From: Ditylenchus dipsaci
Taxonomy: Eukaryota > Nematoda > Chromadorea > Rhabditida > Anguinidae
Direction of reading: 5' to 3'
Assembly: GCA_004194705.1 (NCBI GenBank)
Contig: SADC01001317.1
Span: forward strand, 62,001-126,000
DNA: 64,000 bases
The position numbers were made by a program, and so were the translations under genes. The notes under the pieces were generated by a model. That model was not told the origin of the DNA. It was given only the letters and a program-made list of their open reading frames with translations, and searched no databases. The first letter of the stretch is position 1. Each line of letters begins with the position of its first letter. Shown here in pieces: positions 1-10,322 of the stretch.

Positions 1-1590
1 ACGTAAATCGCTAATCACCATTTTTATTAGTGTCTGTGAAGTTTCACAGTTTTGTTGCAGACTATAGTTCCATTTATCTTTTTTTTCAAAAAAAAAATTT
101 CGCGTGCCGACTTCACAAGCAAGGTTATAATGGTGGGGGTGGGTAAAGAAAAATAGTGGTTGCTTGTTTCCTCTTCTAGCCAATTATTACTTCTATGGCG
201 GATGAATGAATGGATTAATGGCATGGCTTAGACACATACCTCCTTCTCTGTGCATAATACACCCAACCGACACAATTGACTTCGGCAAAAGGGATGAAGG
301 TAAGCACACTAATTAGGCTAAACACTGCTCCAGTCTAGTCTATTTAGCTGTTTAAAACTCCCTATATCTTAATGCTGAGACATTTTTAAAAACCGATATT
401 ATTTTATTTTTTGTATGTAGATGAGCTGTACTGAGCTAAAAATGGCTTCTGAAATAACTAAAAATTTTTTTTAGCCTAGGGGATCTGGCAAAAAAGAAAT
501 TTGGCAAACCGATATTTAGCAAGACGATATTTGTAGCTAAACAGATGTTAAGCACGGTTTGGCAGCTAAAACGTTGAAAAAAGGTTTTAGCCTGTTTTTT
601 TGAACTAGGCGAAGTAGTGCTGGTCAAAATTTGTGTGTGTTGTTGCAGGGCTTTGAGTATCTTCTCGGCGTAACTTAGGTAACTTCTCTCTTTTGTACCT
701 TTTTTCAGCCTTCGGTCTGAAGTGTTTCATTCTTCGGTTTGATATTATAAATTTCTGTTCTGTGTAGTTAGATTCATTTGTAGGTTCGCTTGTCTGTACT
801 CATGCCCTTAATAGCTCAGTTAAGCTTGCCAAATAACTTTTTGCCAAATCTCGTTTTTGTTACATCTTTCCTAGCTATTTTTGTTAGCTGTGACGGGTGG
901 AGCAATTCTGGAACAGGCACTATAGTAAATTCCGTGAAAGCCACTCCAGAAATTTGCTGGCCCCACCCCCAAGCTGAACTTTTTCATAAAACATTTACTT
1001 TACTTTTTTGAGCCTTAATATTTTTTTTAATTATGCAATTTGATTTTTGAAAAGTAGTTAAACTCAACAAAAAAGTTAAATAATATTTTTGAAAAAAAAT
1101 GGGGGACCAAGGCAAACTGCTGGGATGGCTGTTCTGGATTGAATGGGGCGTTTCTGCGGAATTCAGCATGATGGGTTTGTTTTCATTTATCCGTCATTAT
1201 ATTTTATTTTTATTTGCAATACTTTCTTGTTCGGCATTGTAGATGTTTAGTTTGGTGTTGTTCATCTAATTCTGAATTTCTTGCTCTTTTAACTTCTTGA
1301 TGTTTCTATAGTCTTCATAGGAATTTCAATTTCCTCTTTTATCTTCTTCGCACCCCAGTCGACTGATTATAGACTGTCAACTACTCCCTGTTTGCTGCTT
1401 TTCATGAGATCTTTCTTTCTTTTCAATTCGAATCTGGTTTTGCTTGCATTTTGCATGGACGGTTTGATAAGCTTTTGAAACACTGTAAAGAAGCTACATC
1501 GAGTAACTTTCACAATGTTTAACTAGTTTAAATAACTTTTTGTTGACGTGTTTCATAAATTATAAAAAATAGCTGGGTGATTGTTGAGTA
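1..1590. other. Region without a supported gene
   Basis: AT-rich sequence with no exon chain I can support on either strand. The open frames here are short, have no recognisable motif and lack matching splice sites. No clear inverted-repeat element was found in this stretch. Confidence 0.5.
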
Positions 1591-1597
1591 ACTAGCA

Positions 1598-1788
1598 ATG
1601 ATGGATAAGCATGTATTTTGTGAACTGGCACCACCCTATGATCCAAGGCTTGCAAGACCACCGGAGCGCATTTGGGTCGACCTAGGGCGGTCCTATCACT
1701 GGTAACTAATATACACAACTACTGCTTTTTTAACTGCAGAAAGCCCACATTGACCACAATGGGTCAATTTATTTCAACAAGCACCTGT
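1598..1788 (+). other. Two possible coding exons upstream of the G gamma gene
   Basis: A frame opening with two ATGs (1598, 1601) reads a protein-like segment (PPYDPRLARPPERIWVDLG) to a donor at 1702. After an acceptor at 1739 a second protein-like segment (KAHIDHNGSIYFNKHL) runs to a donor at 1787. The two do not join in frame: the junction gives a TGA, and one extra base would repair it. The second could continue past the acceptor at 2067 in a frame different from G gamma and stop at about 2104. The product is not recognised; the second segment faintly resembles a WW-type strand. It could be a separate short protein, an upstream reading frame of the G gamma transcript, or chance. Confidence 0.25.
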
Positions 1789-2085
1789 AAGGTTTTTTGG
1801 AAAATACCGACTTAAATCAATCAAAATAAAATCAATGTCCACTTAAAATATTTGAAATTTTGGGCTGCCTTGGGAGCAGTACAAACTACTATAGTCACTA
1901 CTACAACACTAAACATGTGAAATTTTGGCTGTGATAGCTTTTTTCTTATATGTTTTAGTCTGATTCAATTTGGTTAACCTTGAAAAGCTGACGCCTCTTA
2001 ATACAATCAAATTTTAGTTAAACTTTAAAAAATTTAGAAGAATTATATTTGCTGAATCTGTTTACAGCTACTATTTTGGTATTGA

Positions 2086-2317
2086 ATGGAGCAGGCCAGG
2101 ATGACCACCGAACAACTGAGGATCGAAGCCAATCTGCCGCGCAAGAAGGTTTCCGAAGCCGCCAAGGAGTGAGTTTTTTTGGAAATACATATATGGTAAC
2201 AATTGACATTTACACATTTTCAGTTTGATAGAGTACTGTGAAGAGCAAGGCAAAAAGACCCAGGACTTTCTGATCACTGGACCTGCCGATCAAAATCCTT
2301 TTCAGGAAAAAAGTCTT
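2086..2317 (+). CDS. Heterotrimeric G-protein gamma subunit (3' end not located)
   Basis: Two coding exons, 2086-2168 and 2224-2317, join in frame to give 59 residues. The first exon follows an acceptor at 2067 and opens with ATG at 2086 (MEQARMTTEQLRIEANLPRK). The second carries the hallmark DLIEYCEEQ helix and the NPFQEKS motif. This is the G-gamma-like coiled-coil fold that pairs with the beta propeller. Family members are about 65-75 residues and end in a prenylated CaaX box such as CAIL. That last short exon should follow the donor at 2318; I could not find it confidently in the next kilobase. A 55-nt intron separates the two exons. The protein should act at the plasma membrane in G-protein-coupled receptor signalling. 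The identity is clear; the C-terminus is missing. Confidence 0.85.
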
Positions 2318-3588
2318 GTATGTTACTGTGATGCGATCAAAGAAGTAGATTTAATTGAACATATTGTAATTTGTTAACTATTATAGCTGAGTGAGAAAAA
2401 ATAAAATTTAGCTAATAATTTTGTACAAAAGAAGGTTCTTTCTTATGAAATTGTAACTCAATTGATCAAAAATGAACTTAAAATGTATCAATATGCTTTT
2501 TTAAAATATACGTCTTCACTAAAACTTTCTTCCCGCTTTGAACTTTGACTTTGAATTCGAGACACATTCACTAGTATAACTGCTTTTTAATTTATAAAGT
2601 CATTGTAAAATTTTACCTCCTCAAATTCACTCGAAATAACAAATATTCAATTTTTAAAAATAATTATTGTCCCAAGTGGACTTTTGACTCAAGTAGACAG
2701 TGACTTTTGATATTAAAAACAGTTTTAAAAGCAATTTAATCAATTTTTTTGAGAGGCCATAAATTTTTGTTTGCGATATGCGAAATTTCGCAAATCGACT
2801 CAGAATTAATCTTTTTAATTTTTGATTTTTCGATTCTTGCTTAATGACCGCTTGACGCTCTGAGTTTTAAATAAACTCATATCAGTTATATCACAAACTT
2901 GTCAACAAGCTTATACAGTCGAGCCTCGCTATAGTGGTAACAATGATAAATAGTTGCAGTCTTAGGTCACAAGGTTTGTCTCAAGGCAAGCATACGCCTA
3001 TGGGAATTAGTTAGCGCTGGGCAGCAAGCCATGTTAATTACTTTATGGGGAGCTTGATCTTAGATTACGACAGAATGAGAGTACTCGGTACCAGCCTCAT
3101 AAATTATTTTAACATCCTTGATTACACCAAAATAAATATTAATTTCAGCCGGTGCCGGGAGCGCTTGACAAGAAAATTAAAAAATGTGAAGGTTTTTTTG
3201 GGCCACCCTGTGGGCAAGGCGCTTCAAAGTTGTAAAATTAAATGCAATAAAAAATTATTTGAGAAAAATATTTTTAGATTGTTTAACAATAATTTTTTTC
3301 AAAGAAAAATCAATAAGTAGGACTGTCGAAATGAAGAACACCATATTAAATTCCATGCTGGTTTTCGATTTGTTGTGTACTTCAACCTTTCCTCTAAATA
3401 TTTGGCAAGATCTTATACAATGCATTTTCGCCTTATGATAGCTAGTATTTTTAGATTTTTATTACACATCTTGCCCTAGCTTCGTGTATATGAGTGCGTA
3501 CAATAATATAACTATACTATATAAGAAAAACCATTTTATAAATAATAAAATATATTTTTGAGCCATTCTAGTTCTACTGTTTTTTAAA
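2318..3588. other. Intergenic or intronic stretch, one solo element end
   Basis: It may hold the last CaaX exon of the G gamma gene, but no acceptor followed by Cys-x-x-x-stop is convincing. At about 2906 there is a solo end of the pogo-like repeat family (TACAGTCGAGCCTCG) with no partner nearby. The frame at 3045-3320 has no recognisable content. Confidence 0.4.
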
Positions 3589-6500
3589 ATGTTACCGAAA
3601 TCATTGAGTTATATATTGTTTGTTATATTAACTGTTGAATTTGCTGCTGGACATATAAACTACCAAAGAAGTCTCAAAAATAAAGGCGGAAAAAATGATT
3701 TCACAAATTTTAATACAAAACCTTTGCAAAGCCAGGCTTTGAATGCAGATTTGACGAATTATCATGGACAAAATACAGGCCTCGAAGAACGAATAATAAA
3801 AAAAGATGGCACTAGAGAAAAGGCTTTAGTTTTATGTGTGCGTATCTACAAAAGAAAATGCAGGTTTTGCTGGTCAATGGAGCTAACAGACCTCAAGGCG
3901 AAAAAAAGAACAAACCACAGCTGAAAGAGAAAACGGAAAATTCAAACAATTTCGATAAACCAGAGCCATCTATGGAAGTGACTCAAGAAAGTGAAGAAAA
4001 CAAGGGTTCTGTAAAAAGCAATCAACAAAGTAACAATAAATTGCCTTTGGGGAACAATATAGCTGATTACGAAAATAGACTGCCTTTACAAAACAGCAAA
4101 GTCGAAAATACGCCAATATCTAAACCATATTATGCAAGTTTTTTTTGAAATTTGCAATCCGTCTTGTTGAATCAACATATTTGCTGGCACCTGTGAGCAT
4201 AGGCGTAACCAGGGGGGGGGCGGCGGTCTAGCCTGGCTTTTTGGGTAAATGTTAGATAAAATTTTCAGCTCTAGTAGCGAATACCACCCCTCAAAAATCT
4301 GATCTTTCTAAAGTCGCTGTAACTACACTCAAAAACGACCCATTGGGTAGGCCATCGTACGGAAGTTGTGACTAATAAATGTCTTACGTACTTTTCCTGG
4401 GGTCTGGGACATGTATTTGGGCACTCTTTACTTAAGTTTTTAGAGGAATAATTTATGGAAATGGGGGAGGCCTATTCGCCACTAATTCAAATTTTCTTTG
4501 CAGTGGATTTTCTACCTTCAGATAAATTCAGGTAGTGCCTGGTGGGGGTATAGATTCAAACGAGGAATCATTCGAAGAAGCAGGTTAGTACTCATTTTTG
4601 TCAAGTTTATATGCAAGTCAGCAGCCGGAATTTTCTGAGGAATCCAAATTCATTTACGGAATTTCAAAAATTGTTTTGGTTGTCGAGATATGAGCTAAAG
4701 TTCAAAAATACACCTTTTTCGATTTTTTCAACTTTAGTTCATATACAGACAACCTATTTTTTTGTAATTCTGCTGTTATATTCGAATTTCTGAGGAAATT
4801 TTGGCTACTATGGTGGGTGAGAATACGGTGGGTGAGAAAATACATGAAAATTGGTGTTTATACTCGAGTATTTTCCGAGCCACCAGCGGCCCCTTCGGAG
4901 ACGCAGGGTGTTTGAAGATGAAATGCGTGAACGCTTTTATCTTAGACATGATCCAAGCAAGACTGTTGGTCATAAACTGCATATAGAGGCTCTTTCAGTG
5001 GTCAAAAGGTAGTAAAATACCCTTATATACGATGTTTGGCCTTGGTACCCAAGACCAGAAACCAAATTTTTATCCGAATTTTTTAAATGTTTATCCGCCA
5101 CCTAAAAACGTGTTTTGCATGCATTAAGGATCAAGTAGTACAAAAAACGGTGAAAAAAATTTTTAGCCAATTTTTTATGGTCTTCTCAGAACAGAGTACA
5201 GCCTCGGCCGATGATGAAGTCATTATGATATCAAGTGGATTATTAAATTAGTCCTTTTTCCTAAAGGTCTCCTGAATACGGCCCATAATTCTTTTGAGTC
5301 AAAGCCGGAAATCCCACGAAATTTTTATTTTTCCAGTTTTATTGAAAGTATTCGGTGTCATTCTGCCAATTTAAGTTAATTCTTAAAAATTGTTTTAAAC
5401 TCTTATTAATGCGGGAAAATCTGTACGTTCTGAAAGTACGGTCGTGTGCAAAATCATAAAAAAAATTCACAAAAGTCACTATATGGTGGTCAACTGCCCC
5501 TGTGAAGCGACCAAGTCACGATTTTTGTCTATGCAACTTTAAAGAGGTAGACCATGCAAGTTTTATAGCAGATTAAATTCTTCTTGTGTGCTAAAGAGAG
5601 CGCAGATTGCGAGCTTTCGAGTGACATATTGTTAAAGTATTTACGACAATTGAATGAAAAAACTTCACTTTGAAAAATAAAAAACTTTTTTTGTGTTTTT
5701 TTTGCATCTAAAAAGACAATGATTTTTCACAGTGAAGTTTTTTCATTCAATTGTCGTAAATACTTCAAAAATATGCCATTCAAAAGTTCGCAATCTACGC
5801 TTTTTTTCGCACATAAAACTTATAAAAATTTGCTGGTGTACCCCTTTGAAGGACCATGGTTTTTGCGCGCAGCGGTTGTCCCCGACAATTCAAATTTTTT
5901 TCCAAATCATTGAATTTCCGTACAGATTTTTCGGCACTTTTTTACTTGGAGGGGGGGGGCTTTTTTGGTCAACTATGAATAGTGTTTACACGTCTTCTAG
6001 ATAATCTTTATACCCTAAAAACGATAAAAACAAGTTGTTTCCCAACAATTTCCGTACTGAAAAATAAGGATTTCAAAAAAAATTCAGTTACCCTGAGTTG
6101 ACCAATTGCCTTGGTCCCCCATGCTAAATAAACCAAAAAGGTACCTGAATATTCTTAAAAATAGCAGAAAGATGGAATTTAACATAGTTTTGTTAACTAG
6201 GGCCGACCGCATAAAGAAACTCTGGTAATCATATTGTTTTTATGCATCCAGAGTCACTTTCGAGTGATTTGTGTCTAAGGTATGTGTGTGTGCGCATCTC
6301 AACTCCAAGCCCCCAAGCCCCCTGCGCCCCCAAAGGGGGCGCAGGGGCTTGAGAGTTAGAGATGCTTACCTTAGACATGATTCCGAGATGACCTCTCGAT
6401 CATAAATGCATATTGAGGCTCTTTTTGCCTAGCTCCAGTGACCAAAACGCGGTAAGATACCTTAACACGCGATATTTTAGCTTGGGGGACAAAGGCAATT

Positions 6501-8045
6501 GGTCAACTTAAGGTAACCAAAATTTCTTTGAAAACATTTTTTTAGTACGGAAATTGTATTCAAACTACTTTTTTCTTGGTTCTAGCGTATAAAAATTACT
6601 AAGGAGACGTTCAAACCCTATTCACAGTTGACCAAAAAAGGTATTAAAATTTCATATTTGTGCTAAGCGACACCGAAATTTTTTTTCATAAAGTGAGAAA
6701 ATTTTATAAAAGATTTCGGAGTCTTGGGTTTCGCTAAAAACAATTCTACGCCACTTTTTTTCAAAAAAGATCTATACTTTTCAAAATTTATTTTGTTGCT
6801 ATTCTAAAATTTTAGGCAGGAGCACACTATTTGGCCAGAGTCAAAGGTGAGTTTTTTGAGGTCTAAGTATTTCATATGCCCAAAAAATGATAGGAACGGC
6901 AAAAAAGTGTGGAAATGCCATTTTTCAAAAGATAAAAAAATTTTCGACTGCCTTGGTACCTTCTATGGTTTTCGGTCATTTTTTTGGTATTTTACCCCGT
7001 TTCACGGATGCAAAAAGAGCTTCTCTATGAATTTTCGATCATGACTCTTGCTCGGTCCCATGTATAAGGTATGTGAGTAAGCGCATCTCTAGCTCTCAAG
7101 CCTCCCCCCCTGCGCCCCCTTAGGGGCGCAGGGGCTTGGTTGCTTGGGGTTGAGATGCGCACACCCACATACCTTAGACGCAAATCACTCGAAAGTGACT
7201 CTGGATGCATAAAAAAGCATGCATACCAGAGCTTTTTTATGCGGTAGGTCCCAGTTAACAAAACAATGTTCGAATCCCATCTTTTTAAGTCGAAAAATGA
7301 CCAAAAACCATAAGAGGGAACAAGGCAACCGAAAAAATTTTTGTTCGAAAAATGGCCTTCCCACATTTTTTGCCGTTTCTATTATTTTTAGGGCATATGA
7401 AATACTTTGACCTCAAAAAACTCACCTTTGACTCTGGCCAAATAGCGTACTTTAGCCAAATTTTAATAGTGAACCAGAGTAAAAAGTAACAAAGTGACGA
7501 AAAGTCGAGTTTTTAATAGACTTCAATTTTTAAGAAAAGAGCTAAGAAAAAGCTTTTTTTTAGATTTTCTTAAAATAAAAGTTTAAAAATATTTGCGCTC
7601 GAAATTGCTCTCTAAATTTCAGCTATTAGAGAATTAAAAGAAGAGGCTAACATGAATGGGGATAAATCAAAGTTAATATGTAAGACTTTTAGTTTTATTA
7701 AAAGTTTTACAAAATGCTTTTTAGTAGTAAAGCAATATGAAATTGTGAGTTAACCCTACGAATCAAATTTTACAAAAAGTTAAATTAATAAATTCCAGAA
7801 AAAGAATGTTGTAGCTAGATTTTATATAATCTTCGATGCTATAGAAAGTTTTGATTTTTGGGTGAGTTAAGTTGTTTCAATTAACAAAAGGCAGTAGTCT
7901 TGACTATTTAAATTCTCGTAATTTCTAGCCGGAAGCACTTGATGGAAGACATCGCAAGTGGATGAGCATAAAAGATGCTTTAATCTATATTAAAGATGAT
8001 CACAAAAATATATTGAAAGAGGGTGTTAAAAAGTATCTATTTTAG
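3589..8045 (+). CDS. Nudix hydrolase, diphosphoinositol-polyphosphate phosphohydrolase-like, with two apparent frameshifts
   Basis: Exons: 3589-4137, 4504-4583, 7623-7679, 7725-7744 (20 nt), 7799-7861 and 7929-8045 (stop 8043-8045). The Nudix box is split across an intron: PGGGIDSNEESFEEA at the end of exon 2, then AIRELKEEANMNG, matching G(x5)E(x7)REUxEExGU. Downstream strands ARFYIIFDAIESFDFW and GRHRKWMSIKDAL match the DIPP (NUDT3-like) core, which removes phosphate from inositol pyrophosphates or diadenosine polyphosphates. Unlike family members, it opens with a signal-peptide-like stretch (LSYILFVILTVEFAAG) and has about 90 residues of Asn/Lys/Glu-rich low complexity between the first strands and the Nudix box. 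The frame slips by -1 at about 3850-3860 (between KALVLCVRI and MQVLLVNGANRP) and again at about 4530, just before VPGGG. A 35-nt intron at 3829-3863 could explain the first. Either assembly deletions or pseudogene decay is possible. Intron 2 (3 kb) is full of foldback repeats. Confidence 0.75.
4255..4465 (+). repeat. Dispersed repeat, copy 1 of 3
   Basis: About 200 bp, also present at 48150-48370 and 57545-57770. Shared landmarks in the same order are CTAGTAGCGAATACC, GTACGGAAGTTGTGACTAAT, GGGGTCTGGGACAT and a tract ending in TTTTAC(T/C)(T/A)AAGT. No terminal inverted repeat is obvious. This copy lies in intron 1 of the Nudix gene. Confidence 0.65.
5595..5805. repeat. Foldback repeat (about 75-bp arms)
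   Basis: The left arm contains TTTACGACAATTGAATGAAA followed by AAACTTCAC. The right arm (from about 5725) is its reverse complement (GTGAAGTTTTTTCATTCAAT). The spacer is about 50 bp of A/T-rich sequence. It lies in Nudix intron 2. Confidence 0.75.
6030..6620. mobile_element. Foldback element with the shared palindromic core (copy 1)
   Basis: Outer arms: GTTGACCAATTGCCTTGGTC near 6097 and its complement near 6485. In the middle is the core (about 6183-6440): CTCTGG...ATGCATCCAGAG, CTTTCGAGTGATTTGTGTC, TAAGGTATGTG, CGCATCTC, a GC-rich hairpin of AAGCCCC...GGGGCTT, then the mirrored GAGATGC, CCTTAGACATGAT. The same core sits inside unrelated arms elsewhere in the window. Confidence 0.75.
6820..7450. 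mobile_element. Foldback element with the shared palindromic core (copy 2)
   Basis: Outer arms are TTGGCCAGAGTCAAAGGTGA near 6831 and its complement near 7420-7440, both running into a CATATGCCC landmark. The core at about 7015-7262 is the same GC-rich hairpin and TAAGGTATGTG/CATACCTTAGA pair as in the 6.2, 12.1, 13.1 and 62.2 kb copies. The arms are different from those of the neighbouring 6.0-6.6 kb element. Confidence 0.75.
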
Positions 8046-8166
8046 GCTGGGCACTTGTGACTTTGGCTTGCTTAACCTATTATGCCTTGGTCCCTCTGTT
8101 GCTGTTTTTTTCAGATATAGTCGCAGGCTTGGCCAGCATGTGTTAGGACGGCACTTGTTCACTTAA

Positions 8167-8906
8167 GGGCGTATTTTATAATATTTTGAAAATCATGTTT
8201 TAACGACTCTTAAGTAATTTTAATTTGCTTTAAATGATTAAAAAAAATTTTATGGCACTTTCCCACATATAAAACGGTATTTAAAAAAAATGGCCTCAGG
8301 TGATTTGCGCCTTCAAAATGCTCATTTATGCCTTCAAATTTATTAGTTGCGCCTTCAAATTTATATTGCCATTCTCTTTGTATTTTTATTGCAATTTTAT
8401 GAATATTTTAACACCAGCGTGAAGACCTGAATCTTGGCTTTCTAATGAGCTATCAAACTTCTTTGAACACTACAACAAATGACTAGATTTTAAGGTTATA
8501 AAATAGTTTCTAAAATGTTTACAGATTTTTTAAAAGCTTGAAATCTAGTCATTTTTCATAACTTTCAGGGGAGTTTGATAGCTCGTTGGAAAGCCAAGAC
8601 TCAGAGCTACACGCTGATGTGAACATATTTTATAATATTAAAACAAAATAAAAAGAAACATGGCAACATAAAAATAGGTGATGTAACCAATAAATTTAAG
8701 GGCGCAAACGGTTATTTTGAGGGCGCAAATGAATTTTAGCCAAAAAAAATGTTGAGCAAAATTTGACCGAAAACTTGGCAAATAGTCTAACTTAAGTCAT
8801 TTTTTCTTTACAAGTCGGGCTTTTATACAGTAAAGTGTTAATAAGCATAAAATTACTTATAAGTCGTTTAATCATGATTTTCAAAATATTATAAAATTCG
8901 CCCTCC
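8167..8906. mobile_element. Foldback element, about 740 bp
   Basis: Outer arms GGGCGTATTTTATAATATTT at the left and its complement near 8885-8906. Inner arms include GCGCCTTCAAATTTAT-type units at the left mirrored by GGGCGCAAA units at the right. Further in, CTTGGCTTTCTAATGAGCTA is mirrored by TAGCTCGTTGGAAAGCCAAG. There is no coding potential. Confidence 0.75.
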
Positions 8907-9944
8907 TGTTAGTACCTTTTTTATGGTTAAAAAAATATGCTTACCAAGACTAAATCTAATAAAAAAAATCAACAGGTAACCGAGACAAAAATAGAATAAG
9001 GTGGAGGCAATGGCACTAGTGCCTTATGCTAAACTTAATAGACTTTAAAATTAAAAAATTCAGAGCTGCATCCATAAATGGTAAAAGAAATAACAACAGT
9101 CCACCCCGAGGAAACCGAAAACTCCAAAATCGCAAAACTAAGAAAAATAAATACTCTAATTGATTTTGTAATATTTTGGGCATTTGTTGTGTTATATTTT
9201 TGGTTACATATGGAGTAAAATTTCAATTCTGTATGTTAAAATCTTAAAACTATGAAAATGTGTACTTGCTATGAATTTCGCGATTTCATGAAAATTGCAG
9301 TATTTTCTGCATACCTTACATTTGTAATTATATTACACCCTGTAATAGAGCGGCATCCTTAACACGACAATCCTGAACTGTGAGACCAGCAGGTTTTCAT
9401 GCACAATTTAATGCTGAATCTTCATATTGCGATGGATTTTTTCAGAACGGCAATTTTTCGGCTAAACACCTCTTTTTTGTACTAACTCAAATCGTTGGAA
9501 CGGGTTATTTAAAAACGTCCTTAACTTTTTCATCACACTCTCACTTATCCAAGTTTAGTATCAAATTTTGTTGCTGAGAAGACAAGCTTGCTAAAGCATA
9601 TTTTATTTTTATTTTTGTTCAGTATATCACTCAATACATGCATTTTAAAATTAGGTATCATTTTCAGACTACGGAATTTTCGCGAAAACACTTTCGTTAA
9701 AGAAAAACAGTTTTTTGATATTTCAGCTAGACAAAAAAGAAAGAATGGAATGTGGTGGTCATTCTGACACCAAATGCAGCATTACTTCACAAAAAATTGT
9801 GATAAATAATGCGAAATAAAAATGTAAATTGTGACACAAAATGCTGTAACTTTTCTGCCGAAATTTCGTGTCGAAAATTTGTCTTTTACAGTACTGTTCA
9901 AAACTACTAATTATTGTGCTTTTGAAACTACAACAGCCAATACA

Positions 9945-10050
9945 CTGTATTTACTCAATAGTAGGCCGATTTTCAGGTAGGCTATTATTTTTCAACTACT
10001 ATTAGTAAGGGGCTACAATTAGAGGGGACTACTATTAGAGTAAATACGGT
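9945..10050. mobile_element. MITE of the TACCGTATTT family
   Basis: Starts ACTGTATTTACTCAATAGTA and ends ATTAGAGTAAATACGGTA, so the ends are imperfect inverted repeats. Further members or end fragments are at 20818, 30045-30208, 33856-34012, 34167-34295 and 38933. Confidence 0.6.
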
Positions 10051-10322
10051 AAGATAAAACTGTTGAAAAATTTAAATTGGGCTCCTATTGCTGCCTGTCG
10101 CCCCTTGTGTTTATCTGTATTTTAATGCTAGATTAAATTATTTTGAACAATACATTTGGACAATATTTGCATTGCAGTATGTTTGAATAGCAAATAGATG
10201 GCTTCCTTTCCCAGGTGTATGTCTAATTGTGGTCCATAGCTCACTGACCAAATGAGTCATCTTTTACGCTCTTGACCTGCTGCTAGGCAAATTTATTTTC
10301 GCTTTGGTCTCATATTTTGATT

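Larger units (their letters stand above)
8046..10322. other. Intergenic region with inverted-repeat elements, no gene seen
   Basis: Between the Nudix stop and the adhesion-protein start. It holds the 8167-8906 foldback and a MITE at about 9945-10050. The remaining sequence, including frames at 9035-9226 (-) and 9380-9577 (+), shows no motif or splice pattern I can support. Confidence 0.5.
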
